Assembly: GCF_902729425.1 (NCBI RefSeq)
Contig: NZ_CACVCH010000035.1
Span: forward strand, 51,705-115,704
Reading direction: 5' to 3'
Source of the DNA: Magnetospirillum sp. SS-4
GTDB taxonomy: Bacteria; Pseudomonadota; Alphaproteobacteria; Rhodospirillales; Magnetospirillaceae
DNA length: 64,000 nt
Position numbers and translations under genes: made by a program. Position 1 is the stretch's first letter, and the number at the start of each line of letters is the position of its first letter. Shown piece after piece: positions 27,367 to 37,351 of the stretch. The notes beneath the pieces are model-generated. The model was not told the DNA's origin, made no database searches, and saw only the letters and a program-made list of their open reading frames with translations.

Positions 27367-29156
27367 CAGACTCCAATACCGCGCCAGCGGTTTCGTTCAA
27401 TCAGCCGTTCGGTGGACAGCACCAGCGCGGCGATGTCGATCTCCTCCGGGTGCAGGGTCAGCTTGCCGGCCTCGACCGCCGAGATATCCAGGATGTCGTT
27501 GATGATTTCCAGAAGATGGGCGCCGGATTCATAGATGCTCGACGCATAATCGCGATAGCGGGGCGGGCAATCGCCATCCAGCGAATTCATGGTGATCATC
27601 TCGGAAAATCCGAGGATGGCGTTAAGCGGGGTGCGCAATTCGTGGCTCATGGTGGCCAGGAATTCGGACTTGGCGCGGGTGGCCTCGTCGGCCAGGCGCT
27701 TGGCGTTGCGCAGTTCGGTCTCGGTGCGGGTCCGCTCGGTGACGTCGATCAGCACGCCGATCTGGCCGTAGATCCCCTCCCCCGGCTTGTCGAAGCGGAT
27801 CTTGGTCACCACCACCATGCGCTGCTCGTCCTCGGCGACGCTCAAGGTCGCCTCGTAGATATTCTCCTCCAGCCCGTCGCGGTCGCCCATGGCCAGACGT
27901 TCCGCGCTTTCCGGCGGCAGGACGTCGTGCCAGCGGCGCCCCAGCGTCACCAGGGGATCAAGCCCGAAAAAGCGGAACAGCGCCGAGTTGGCCCGCTGGA
28001 TGGCGCCGTCGGTGTCGACCAGGAAGATCGGCAGGGGAACCGTGTTGATCAGCTTTTCCAGGAACTCGCGCTCGTGCTGCAAGGCGTCCTGCGCCTTCTT
28101 GCGGTCGGTGATGTCGCGGATAACGCCGACGGTGCCGACATAATTGCGCCGCGCCTCCGAGCCCTCGCCATACAATCCCGAGGAACTGATCTCGACCACC
28201 AGCGGCGAATGGGACAGCGGCTTGACCTCGCCGTGCTGGACCGTGACGCCGGACTTGGTCTTCAGCCGCACCTCCAGCCCGGCGGTCATGCGCTGCCCCG
28301 AACGGCGCTCGTCGAACAGCTTGGGCGGCACCGGCGGCAACAGCCCGGCATCCCGGCGCCTTGCCACCGCGTCCTGCCAGCTGACGGCCTGAACCTCGGT
28401 GGGGGTGATGATCTCGCTGAAATGGGTGCCGATCAGTTCGCCGCGATGATAGCCCAGCCGCTCGATAGCGCTGTTGAGGAAGCTGAAGCGTCCCTCTGAA
28501 TCCAGCCGGTAGACGATGTCCGGCACCGTCTCGACCAGGCTGCGGAATCGCTCCTCCGACATCTTCAGACTGTCCAGGCTGGACGCCAGCTTGGCGTTGA
28601 TGTCGTTCAGCTCGCGCTGCTTCTGCTCCAAGATCTTCATCTGCGCCAGCGAGTGTTCGTAGGTGGAGATGAACATGTCCAGGATATGCTTGCGGCTGGC
28701 GGTGATGACGTGCTTCTGGCCGTTGAAGATGAATTCGATGGCCTGCCCGGAATCCTCGTCATCGCCCTGCGGCAATTCCCGCATGGCAAGCAGGGTCCTG
28801 ATCTTGCGAAGCAGGAACCCCTCCTCGTAGGGCTTGGTGATATAGCCGTCGGCGCGGGCCTCCAGCCCGTGGATGATGTCGTCCGGATTGCTGAGATCGG
28901 TCAGCAGCAGGATGGGAATCAGCCGCAGACCGGCATCGGCCTTGGCCTTCGAGCAAAACTCGAAGCCGCCCATGATCGGCATGGTGATGTCGCTGATCAC
29001 CAGGTCGGGCTTGTGGATATGCGCCATCTCCAGCGCCTGGAGACCGTTATTGGCGATGGTCACCCGGTAGCCGTTCTCGGACAGCAGGTATTCCAGGCTG
29101 AAGGCCTGGGTCATGCTGTCCTCGACGATCAGGACATGCGGAGCCGCCCCACTCAC
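27366..29156 (-). CDS. Receiver-PAS-PAS-DHp sensor kinase part, lacking its ATPase domain
   Basis: This protein of about 596 residues has a receiver domain at about 8-125, with phospho-acceptor Asp in DLVISDITMP and TKPYEEG. A linker leads to two PAS domains, about 200-350 (ERFRSLVETVPDIVYRLDSE) and 365-485 (LEKLINTVPLPIFLVDTDG). A HisKA dimerisation domain with FLATMSHELRTPLNAILGFS lies near 505-570. The frame then stops in RNRWRGIGV, where the ATPase domain should begin; that domain is the next, overlapping frame. The start is uncertain: GTG 29156 (MSGAAPHVLIVED) follows GGGGCG, and GTG 29171 is an alternative. Confidence 0.8.
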   Translation of the reverse strand: MSGAAPHVLIVEDSMTQAFSLEYLLSENGYRVTIANNGLQALEMAHIHKPDLVISDITMPIMGGFEFCSKAKADAGLRLIPILLLTDLSNPDDIIHGLEARADGYITKPYEEGFLLRKIRTLLAMRELPQGDDEDSGQAIEFIFNGQKHVITASRKHILDMFISTYEHSLAQMKILEQKQRELNDINAKLASSLDSLKMSEERFRSLVETVPDIVYRLDSEGRFSFLNSAIERLGYHRGELIGTHFSEIITPTEVQAVSWQDAVARRRDAGLLPPVPPKLFDERRSGQRMTAGLEVRLKTKSGVTVQHGEVKPLSHSPLVVEISSSGLYGEGSEARRNYVGTVGVIRDITDRKKAQDALQHEREFLEKLINTVPLPIFLVDTDGAIQRANSALFRFFGLDPLVTLGRRWHDVLPPESAERLAMGDRDGLEENIYEATLSVAEDEQRMVVVTKIRFDKPGEGIYGQIGVLIDVTERTRTETELRNAKRLADEATRAKSEFLATMSHELRTPLNAILGFSEMITMNSLDGDCPPRYRDYASSIYESGAHLLEIINDILDISAVEAGKLTLHPEEIDIAALVLSTERLIERNRWRGIGV

Positions 29157-29324
29157 GCGAGCGCCCCACACGTCATGTACGCCCGGATAATGGGCACCGC
29201 CAGGAACCTCCCCCCTGCGACGACCGACCGGGCCGGCCGTCTTCCTTCGGCATCATGGCCGACACTCCGGGCCCTGGCAACGTTTTGTCGGCCGTCTCCC
29301 TGCCCCGGGAGTTCCCGCCCGGCC

Positions 29325-29633
29325 TCAGAAGCGCCCGAACTCCAGCTTGTCGAAGCGGAAGTTGTCGGAGTAGTTCTTCGGCTTCTGCTGGCGGATGTTC
29401 TCGTCCGAGACCTGATAATCCAGCCCCTTGCGCCTGGCGAAGGCGACGGCCTCGTCGCGGGTCGCGAACCTGATGCGCAGTTGCGACGCGGTATCGCCCG
29501 ACCCCAGCCAGCCCATCAGATTGTCGGGCTGCTTGGGGGCGACGGGCTCGTATTCCAGCACCCAGTCCTTGGCGTTGCCGGCGCGGCCGGACTGCATGGC
29601 CGTCTTGGCCGGGCGATAGATGCGCACCTGCAT
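29325..29633 (-). CDS. NDUFS4-like accessory subunit of respiratory complex I
   Basis: This 102-residue protein matches the ETC_C1_NDUFS4 family: MQVRIYRPAKTAMQSGRAG, WVLEYEPVAP, GWLGSGDT and AVAFARRKGLDYQV. It is the alphaproteobacterial homologue of the 18-kDa mitochondrial complex I subunit and supports an alphaproteobacterial origin. ATG 29633 follows GGAG. The main nuo operon is elsewhere, as usual. It lies next to tRNA-Pro. Confidence 0.92.
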   Translation of the reverse strand: MQVRIYRPAKTAMQSGRAGNAKDWVLEYEPVAPKQPDNLMGWLGSGDTASQLRIRFATRDEAVAFARRKGLDYQVSDENIRQQKPKNYSDNFRFDKLEFGRF

Positions 29634-29678
29634 CACGGTTCTCCTGCTCGTCTGTCGAAGTCTGCGCAAGTCTCAACA

Positions 29679-29755
29679 TGGTCGGGGCGAGAGGATTCGA
29701 ACCTCCGGCATCCAGCTCCCAAAGCTGGCGCTCTACCAGGCTGAGCTACACCCCG
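29679..29755 (-). tRNA. tRNA-Pro (UGG)
   Basis: A 77-nt cloverleaf on the minus strand with encoded CCA. The acceptor CGGGGUG pairs with the 3' strand CGCCCCG with one wobble. The anticodon stem CCAGC/GCUGG frames UUUGGGA, anticodon UGG. The T arm is GGAGG-UUCGAAU-CCUCU with a typical closing pair. Confidence 0.96.
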
Positions 29756-29910
29756 ATGCGCGGTTTGTAAGGGGTTTCGGCCCGATTGGCAAGGAGGGGC
29801 TGAGATGGCGGACGATCGCCCCGTTCCGTATCGAAGCCCCAACGGACCGACAGGCAACCGAAGCGCCGGCTTGACGCCGAACGCCGTGGCGAAGGACTGG
29901 CGCCCCCGGC

Positions 29911-30498
29911 CTACCGCCAGCCGACTTCCTTGGCGAGGGCGTCGAGAATGGCGGACGAGGCTTCCCATTCCTCGGTGGGCGGGGCGCCGTCGGACTGGGC
30001 GGCGGCCCGTGCGGTGGCGACGGTCTCGGCCAGGGGGGCAAGGCCGGAAGCGGCGCGGCGCTGGTCCACCGTATCGGGTTCGTCGATGGGCAGCGGCGTC
30101 AGCACGCCGTCTTGCCAGCAAAGCTGGGTGCCGAAGCGCTGGGGCCGGCCCTCCAGGGCGCGGATGCGGTCTTCCAGCATGGCGGCGTGGCGGGCCGGCA
30201 CGTCGCCCCGCCGGGCGGCGGCCTGGAGCAGGCCAAGACAGCGGCGCATGAACGTCGGCCGCGACACCGCGTGCATGGCCACCAGCCAGGCGGCCTCGGA
30301 ACCGTCGACATCGGCGACGTCGGGAGTGGGCCAGCCCTCGTCGTCGATGATCAGCTCCAGCTCGCGGGCATTGGCCTCGTGCAACTGGCGCAGGCGCGGC
30401 GAATAGCCGCCCGCCGGCTCGCCCGACTGGGCCAGTTCGGCCCGAAGGGCAAGCTCGGCGTCGCGCAGCGCCAGCAGGCGGTGGCGGAAGTGGATCAC
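29911..30498 (-). CDS. DUF6624-like protein of unknown function
   Basis: This 195-residue soluble, mostly helical protein has the pattern LHEANARELELIIDDEGWPT and VDGSEAAWLVAMHAVSRP, then MLEDRIRALEGRPQRFGTQL. I recognise this layout from DUF6624 proteins, whose function is not known. It lies seven bases after the mcd stop on the same strand, so it may be co-transcribed with mcd. The last 50 residues are Ala-rich and variable in look. No catalytic motif can be assigned. Confidence 0.7.
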   Translation of the reverse strand: MIHFRHRLLALRDAELALRAELAQSGEPAGGYSPRLRQLHEANARELELIIDDEGWPTPDVADVDGSEAAWLVAMHAVSRPTFMRRCLGLLQAAARRGDVPARHAAMLEDRIRALEGRPQRFGTQLCWQDGVLTPLPIDEPDTVDQRRAASGLAPLAETVATARAAAQSDGAPPTEEWEASSAILDALAKEVGWR

Positions 30499-30505
30499 CT
30501 CCGGC

Positions 30506-32167
30506 TCAGTTCCGGGCGCCGCTCAGCAATCCACGGGCGATGACCTGGGCCTGGATTTCCGCCGCGCCCTCGAAGATGTTGAGGATGCGGGCGTCGCAGA
30601 GCACGCGGGAAATGGGGTATTCCTCGGCATAACCGTTGCCGCCGTGGACCTGGAGCGCATTGTCGGCGTTGGCCCAGGCGACGCGGGCGGCCAGCAGCTT
30701 GGCCATGCCGGCCTCGATGTCGCAGCGGTGGCCCTCGTCCTTCTCGCGGGCCGAGAAATAGGTGAGCTGGCGGGCGATCATGGTTTCCACCGCCATCCAG
30801 GCGATCTTGCCGCCGACGCGGGGGAATTCATAGATGGGCTTGCCGAACTGGACGCGCTCGTTGGCGTATTTCAGGCCGATCTCCATGGCGCACTGGGCGA
30901 CGCCGACGGCGCGCGCCGCGGTCTGGATGCGGGCCGATTCGAAGGTTTCCATCAATTGCTTGAACCCCTGGCCCTCGACACCGCCCAGCAGATTGGCGGC
31001 CGGCACCTTGAAGCCGTCGAAGCCCAGTTCGTATTCCTTCATGCCGCGATAGCCCAGCACCTTGATCTCGCCACCGGTCATGCCTTCGGCCGGGAAGGGA
31101 TCGGCCTCGGTGCCGCGCGGCTTGGGCGCCAGCATCATGGACAGGCCCTTCCAATCCTTGGTGTTGGGATCGGTGCGCACCAGGAGGGTCATGACGTCGG
31201 TGCGAGCGGCGTGGGTGATCCAGGTCTTGTTGCCGGTCACCACGTAGCTGTCGCCTTCCCTGACGGCGCGGGTGCGCAAGGATCCCAGGTCGGAACCGGT
31301 GTTGGGCTCGGTGAACACGGCGGTGGGCAGAATCTCGCCCGAGGCGATCTTCGGCAGCCATTCCCGCTTCTGCTCCTCGGTGCCGCCAAGGCGGATCAGC
31401 TCGCCGGCGATCTCGGAGCGGGTGCCGAGCGAGCCGACGCCGATATAGCCGCGCGACAGTTCCTCGGTGACCACGCACATGGACATCTTGCCGAGGCCGA
31501 GCCCGCCGTATTCCTCGGGCAGGGTCAGGCCGAACACGCCCATCTCGGCGACGTGGTTGACCACCTCGATGGGAATCAGCTCGTCCTTCAGATGCCATTC
31601 ATGGGCATGGGGGATGACTTCATCCTCGGCGAAGCGGCGGAACTGCTCCTGGATCAGCACCAGGGTCTCGTCGTCGAGGGCGGCCTCGCCGAAATGATGG
31701 CCGTCGCGGATCAGTTCGGCGATGCGGGTCCGCACGGCCGCCGTGCAGCCCAGGCGGCGCAGGGTGGTGGTCTCCTCCGACGAGAAGCCGTGAACGGTCT
31801 TGGAATCGAGCCCCAGATCGCCGGGACGGACGATCTCGCCCTGGCTCATGGGGATGCCGCCATAGATCTGGGCGATGTATTCGCCAAAGGCGGCCTGAAG
31901 CATCAGGGTCTCCAGTTCGCCCAGCTTGCCGGCGGCCTCGATCCGCCTGGCCCAGCCCAGCATCTGTTCCAGCGCCGCCACGTAAACCGCCAGCCAGGCA
32001 TAGCCGTGGGCGGCGGTCTGGTTGGCGTCGAACAGGGCGCCGTTGATCTTGCCGTCCTTGCTGACCATGGCGGTGACCGAGACCTTGGCGGCAAGCCGCA
32101 GCTTGTCGATGACGGCCAGGGCGCGTTCGCAGGTGGGGATCAGGTCGGGAAGCAGGATGGCGGTCAT
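30506..32167 (-). CDS. mcd: (2S)-Methylsuccinyl-CoA dehydrogenase
   Basis: This 553-residue flavoprotein is of the acyl-CoA dehydrogenase fold. It has a long N-terminal extension of about 150 residues that marks Mcd within the family. The FAD-binding and substrate parts include TEELSRGYIGVGSLGTRSEI, AVFTEPNTGSDLGSLRTRA and the C-terminal QVHGGNGYAEEYPISRVLCD. The enzyme oxidises methylsuccinyl-CoA to mesaconyl-CoA in the ethylmalonyl-CoA pathway. The neighbours ccr and ecm support this over a generic acyl-CoA dehydrogenase. ATG 32167 follows GAGGA. Confidence 0.92.
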   Translation of the reverse strand: MTAILLPDLIPTCERALAVIDKLRLAAKVSVTAMVSKDGKINGALFDANQTAAHGYAWLAVYVAALEQMLGWARRIEAAGKLGELETLMLQAAFGEYIAQIYGGIPMSQGEIVRPGDLGLDSKTVHGFSSEETTTLRRLGCTAAVRTRIAELIRDGHHFGEAALDDETLVLIQEQFRRFAEDEVIPHAHEWHLKDELIPIEVVNHVAEMGVFGLTLPEEYGGLGLGKMSMCVVTEELSRGYIGVGSLGTRSEIAGELIRLGGTEEQKREWLPKIASGEILPTAVFTEPNTGSDLGSLRTRAVREGDSYVVTGNKTWITHAARTDVMTLLVRTDPNTKDWKGLSMMLAPKPRGTEADPFPAEGMTGGEIKVLGYRGMKEYELGFDGFKVPAANLLGGVEGQGFKQLMETFESARIQTAARAVGVAQCAMEIGLKYANERVQFGKPIYEFPRVGGKIAWMAVETMIARQLTYFSAREKDEGHRCDIEAGMAKLLAARVAWANADNALQVHGGNGYAEEYPISRVLCDARILNIFEGAAEIQAQVIARGLLSGARN

Positions 32168-32194
32168 GGGAAAATCCTCGATGCAAAAAGAAAG

Positions 32195-32218
32195 CCCTCT
32201 CCCGCATGCGGGAGAGGG
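32195..32218 (-). terminator. Intrinsic terminator after ccr
   Basis: A perfect 24-base palindrome (11-base arms around AT) begins 13 bases after the ccr stop. On the ccr strand it is followed by CTTTCTTTTT. This is the clearest rho-independent terminator in the window, and it separates ccr from mcd even though both lie on the same strand. Confidence 0.85.
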
Positions 32219-32230
32219 GGCGGGTCGAGA

Positions 32231-33487
<1,257 letters not shown>

Positions 33488-33592
33488 CTCAGAACTCCTT
33501 AAAGCACCCTGGTACGACGATGCGCCGACACGACCACCACCGTGGCGCTCGACACACCGCCTTTTAGCGTTTTGTCGCTTTCTTCGCAATGC

Positions 33593-33609
33593 ACAAAATG
33601 ATAGTTTGT
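33593..33609. promoter_or_regulatory. Inverted repeat in ccr-ecm divergent promoter
   Basis: ACAAA-N7-TTTGT lies roughly midway in the 222-base gap between ccr and ecm. TTTTGT at 33570-33575 also forms an overlapping inverted pair with ACAAAA. The surrounding 60 bases are unusually AT-rich for this genome. It is a candidate operator for co-control of the divergent genes; no regulator gene is adjacent. Confidence 0.35.
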
Positions 33610-33709
33610 TTCGCCAAGCCGGGGTTCCGAGAAATTTTAGGTCGCGAGGCCATCGTACCCCCCGGAAAATGCGACATTTTTTTGACCGAGAGAAAGTGTG
33701 GAGCGCCCC

Positions 33710-35704
33710 ATGACCGACAAGACCGCCGCCAGTCCGATTCCGGCCCGCGAGAAGCCCTGGCTGATCAGGACCTATTCCGGCCATTCCTCGGCGGCCGAGT
33801 CCAACAGGCTCTACCGCACCAATCTGGCCAAGGGCCAGACCGGCCTGTCCATCGCCTTCGACCTGCCGACCCAGACCGGCTACGACAGCGACCACCCGCT
33901 GGCCAAGGGCGAAGTGGGCAAGGTGGGCGTGCCGGTATGCCATATCGGCGACATGATGACCCTGTTCGAGGGCATCCCGCTGGAGAAGATGAACACCTCC
34001 ATGACCATCAACGCCCCGGCGCCGTGGCTGCTGTCGCTCTACATCGCGGCGGCGGAACGGCAGGGAGCGGCGCGCTCGGCGCTGAACGGCACCACCCAGA
34101 ACGACATCATCAAGGAATACCTGTCGCGCGGCACCTACATCTTCGCGCCGCAGCCCTCGCTCCGGCTGACCAGCGACGTCATCAGCTTCACCTACCGCGA
34201 GGTTCCCAAGTGGAACCCCATGAACGTCTGCTCCTACCACCTCCAGGAAGCCGGCGCCACACCGGAGCAGGAACTGGCCTTCGCGCTGGCGACCTCCATC
34301 GCGGTGCTCGACACCGTGCGCCCGGTGGTGCCGGAAGCCGATTTCGAGCAGGTGGTCTCGCGCATCAGCTTCTTCGTCAACGCCGGCATCCGCTTCGTCA
34401 CCGAGCTTTGCAAGATGCGCGCCTTCACCGAGCTGTGGGACGAGATCTGCCGCGAGCGCTACGGCATCGAAGACGAGAAGGCGCGGCGATTCCGCTACGG
34501 CGTCCAGGTCAATTCCCTGGGCCTGACCGAGCAGCAGCCCGAGAACAACGTCTATCGCATCATCCTGGAAATGCTGGCGGTGGTCTTGTCAAAGAACGCG
34601 CGCGCCCGCGCCGTGCAGCTTCCCGCCTGGAACGAGGCGCTGGGCCTGCCGCGCCCGTGGGATCAGCAATGGTCGCTCAGGCTTCAGCAGATCGTCGCCT
34701 ACGAGACCGACCTGCTGGAATTCGGCGACATCTTCGACGGCTCCACCGAGGTCAACCGCAAGGTCGAGGAACTGAAGGCCGGCGCCCGCGACGAGTTGAA
34801 GCGCATCGCCGACATGGGCGGCGCGGTCGCCGCCGTTGAATCCAGCTACATGAAGCAGAAGCTGGTGGAATCCAACGCGCGGCGCCTCGGCGCCATCGAA
34901 TCGGGCGAGCAGATCGTGGTCGGCGTCAACAAGTGGACCGAGACCGAACCCAGCCCGCTGACCACCGGGGACGGTTCGATCATGACCGTCGACCCCAAGG
35001 CCGAGGCCGAGCAGATCGAGCGCCTGAAGGCGTTCCGCGCCGCCCGCGACCAGGCGGCGGTCGCCAAGGCCATCGCCGGGCTGAAATCCGCCGCCGCCGA
35101 GGGCCGCAACATCATGGACCCCTCGATCGCCTGCGCCCATGCCGGCGTCACCGGCGGCGAATGGGCCGGCACGCTGAGGGAGGTGTTCGGCGAATACCGC
35201 GCCCCCACCGGCGTCGCCCGCGCCGCCGCCAGCGTCACAAGCGACAGGATCGGCGCGGTGCGCGACAAGGTCGAGGCGATTTCCGCCCGGCTCGGCCGCC
35301 GGGTCAAGATGCTGGTGGGCAAGCCCGGCCTGGACGGTCATTCCAACGGCGCCGAGCAGATCGCGGTGCGCGCCAAGGATGCCGGCATGGAAGTGGTCTA
35401 CGAGGGCATCCGCCTCACCCCCGCCCAGATCGTCAACGCGGCGCTGGAGGAAGGCGTCCATGTGGTCGGCCTGTCGATCCTGTCGGGCAGCCATATTCCG
35501 CTGGTGACCGAGGTGCTGGAGCGCATGCGGGCCGCCGGCCTGGGCGACATTCCGGTGATCGCCGGCGGCATCATTCCGCCCGAGGACGAGAAAACCCTGC
35601 TGGCCGCCGGCTGCGCCCGCATCTACACCCCAAAGGACTACGACATCACCGCCATCATGGGCGACATCGTCGATCTGCTGGCGTCCCGCGCCAAGGCGGC
35701 ATAG
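33710..35704 (+). CDS. ecm: (2R)-Ethylmalonyl-CoA mutase, B12-dependent
   Basis: This 664-residue single-chain mutase converts ethylmalonyl-CoA to methylsuccinyl-CoA. The N-terminal TIM barrel has RTYSGHSSAAESNRLYR, GLSIAFDLPTQTGYDSDHP and NGTTQNDIIKEYLSRGTY. The C-terminal cobalamin domain (about 530-660) has the base-off motif KPGLDGHSNGAEQIAV with the axial His, and GLSILSGSH. Its length and motifs match Ecm rather than the larger methylmalonyl-CoA mutase. ATG 33710 follows GGAG. Corrinoid genes elsewhere in the window (cobA-cbiX, cobT, cobS) can supply the cofactor. Confidence 0.94.
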   Translation: MTDKTAASPIPAREKPWLIRTYSGHSSAAESNRLYRTNLAKGQTGLSIAFDLPTQTGYDSDHPLAKGEVGKVGVPVCHIGDMMTLFEGIPLEKMNTSMTINAPAPWLLSLYIAAAERQGAARSALNGTTQNDIIKEYLSRGTYIFAPQPSLRLTSDVISFTYREVPKWNPMNVCSYHLQEAGATPEQELAFALATSIAVLDTVRPVVPEADFEQVVSRISFFVNAGIRFVTELCKMRAFTELWDEICRERYGIEDEKARRFRYGVQVNSLGLTEQQPENNVYRIILEMLAVVLSKNARARAVQLPAWNEALGLPRPWDQQWSLRLQQIVAYETDLLEFGDIFDGSTEVNRKVEELKAGARDELKRIADMGGAVAAVESSYMKQKLVESNARRLGAIESGEQIVVGVNKWTETEPSPLTTGDGSIMTVDPKAEAEQIERLKAFRAARDQAAVAKAIAGLKSAAAEGRNIMDPSIACAHAGVTGGEWAGTLREVFGEYRAPTGVARAAASVTSDRIGAVRDKVEAISARLGRRVKMLVGKPGLDGHSNGAEQIAVRAKDAGMEVVYEGIRLTPAQIVNAALEEGVHVVGLSILSGSHIPLVTEVLERMRAAGLGDIPVIAGGIIPPEDEKTLLAAGCARIYTPKDYDITAIMGDIVDLLASRAKAA

Positions 35705-35718
35705 GCGCCGGCCGGGGA

Positions 35719-36306
35719 TCACTCCCGCCGGTCCACCGCCGCCAGCAATCCGTGCAGCATTCCGGCACGGATGCCCAGCCGCTCCATCTCCTCCACCGTG
35801 CGGGCGAGGTAGTCGCGGCTGGACCCGGCCCGCCCCACCCCCTGGCGGATCAGGGCGACGGCGCGGACCGGATCGGGCGGGACGTACTGCTCGTGATCGT
35901 GCCGGGCCACGAAGGCCCAGGCGGCGACCCGGCGGCCGTCGTCCAGCCGGACCGGCACGTCGCGCGGAATGTAGACGCCGGTGATCATCTCGCGCTCGAA
36001 CAGGATTCGCCTGACCGTCTCGACGTCGGCGGGCTCGACCCGGAAGGCGCGGCCGACGCACGAGCCCCCCCGGTCCAGCCCCAGAACCAGCCCCGGACGC
36101 TCGTGGGTGCCCCGGTAATGGTTGGACAGGATGCACATGGCGCGATGATAGCCCGTCAGGCGGGCCAAACGGGCCTCGACATGATCGAAGTCCGGCCGCC
36201 ACATCAGCGAGCCGTAGGCGAACACCCAGAAATCGCCAGCCCCTTGTTCCCCGCCGCCCGGCAGGGTAGAGGTGGAACAGCAGGTTCCTTCCTTGGTGGA
36301 CTCCAT
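35719..36306 (-). CDS. ChaC-like gamma-glutamylcyclotransferase
   Basis: This protein of about 195 residues has the ChaC/GGCT signature FAYGSLMWRPDF, then HRAMCILSNHYRGTHERPGLVLGL and the acidic FEREMITGVYIPR with the likely catalytic Glu. ChaC enzymes degrade glutathione to 5-oxoproline and Cys-Gly. The first 24 residues (rich in Ser, Thr and Gly) are not conserved in look. The start codon at 36306 lies on the same CATG as the divergent DUF2125 start, which casts doubt on one of the two starts. The stop lies 14 bases from the convergent ecm stop. Confidence 0.85.
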   Translation of the reverse strand: MESTKEGTCCSTSTLPGGGEQGAGDFWVFAYGSLMWRPDFDHVEARLARLTGYHRAMCILSNHYRGTHERPGLVLGLDRGGSCVGRAFRVEPADVETVRRILFEREMITGVYIPRDVPVRLDDGRRVAAWAFVARHDHEQYVPPDPVRAVALIRQGVGRAGSSRDYLARTVEEMERLGIRAGMLHGLLAAVDRRE

Positions 36307-37351
36307 GTCCGTCCGTCTCCGCATCGCCGCCCTTGTCCTGACCCCCGCCCTGGTCGCCGTCATCGGGGTGAGCGCCTATTGGTTCCATGCGGCCGGGCAG
36401 TTGCGCAAGGGAATCGATGCCTTCGCCGAGGACCGCCGCGCCCGGGGCTGGGTCGTCGACATCGCCCCGCCCGCCCTGGGGGGCTTTCCCGCCACCGTCG
36501 CCGCCCGACTGCCCCGAATCTCTCTGGCCGGTCCCTCCGGCCAGTCCTGGCGGGGCGAGGACGTCACCGTCACCATCCCCCTGCTCGATCCGCTGGCCCC
36601 GGTGGTGGGGCTGGCGGGAATCCACCGCCTGTCCGTCGGCGGGTGGAACGGCATCGTTTCGGCCAAGATCGCCGAGGCCCATCTTGCCCTGGCTCCCGAT
36701 GGCCGGTTGAAACGGCTGGATCTCGCCGTCAGCCAGGCGGCCATGGAACAGCCGGGCGCATCGTCCATGACCCTGGGCTCGGCCGCCCTGGGAATCGAAT
36801 GGCTGTTTCCGCCCGATCCGGGCCATGACAAGGCGTCGCTGGCCATAAGCCTGGGACTGCGCGGCCTCGACCTGCCGGACGGCCTCGTCCCGCTTCTGGC
36901 CCACCGCATCGATTCGGCGCATCTGGAGGCCCGGCTGATGGGAACCGTGCCCGATGGGCCGTCACTGGCCGCCCTGGAGGCGTGGAGCCGCGATGGCGGC
37001 ACCATCGAACTGGACCGGCTGACCCTGGACTGGGCGCCGCTGTCCATCGAGGCCGACGGCACCTTCGCCCTCGACCCGGCCCTTCAGCCGCTGCTAGCCA
37101 CCAGCAGCCGGGTGCGAGGCTGGTCCGGCCTGACGACCCGGCTGGTCCGGAACGGCCTGATGGAGCCGGGCGTGGCCTCGGCCGCCGAGGTGATGATGGG
37201 CCTGATGGCGCGGCCCGACGCCCAGGGCCGTCCCACCCTGACCATTCCGGTGTCGGTCCAGGACAACATCCTGTCGGCCGGCCAGATTCGCGTGCTGCGG
37301 GTTCCTCCGCTGTCGCTGCCCTCCCTCCTGTCAGAAGGACCTCCGTCATGA
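36305..37351 (+). CDS. DUF2125-family protein
   Basis: This protein of about 348 residues has an N-terminal membrane helix (IAALVLTPALVAVIGVSAYWF) and a periplasmic domain. Its repeated beta segments include GWVVDIAPPALGGFPATVAARLP split around PP and GGFP, which resembles DUF2125. The function is unknown. An in-frame GTG at 36272 would lengthen it, but ATG 36305 has GGTGG upstream. The stop overlaps the aminotransferase start by four bases, so they are co-translated. Confidence 0.72.
   Translation: MSVRLRIAALVLTPALVAVIGVSAYWFHAAGQLRKGIDAFAEDRRARGWVVDIAPPALGGFPATVAARLPRISLAGPSGQSWRGEDVTVTIPLLDPLAPVVGLAGIHRLSVGGWNGIVSAKIAEAHLALAPDGRLKRLDLAVSQAAMEQPGASSMTLGSAALGIEWLFPPDPGHDKASLAISLGLRGLDLPDGLVPLLAHRIDSAHLEARLMGTVPDGPSLAALEAWSRDGGTIELDRLTLDWAPLSIEADGTFALDPALQPLLATSSRVRGWSGLTTRLVRNGLMEPGVASAAEVMMGLMARPDAQGRPTLTIPVSVQDNILSAGQIRVLRVPPLSLPSLLSEGPPS

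Noticed and set aside
32195..32218. REP-type dispersed palindrome between ccr and mcd.
   Set aside because: A T-rich run follows directly on the ccr strand, so an intrinsic terminator explains it better; no second copy was seen in the window.
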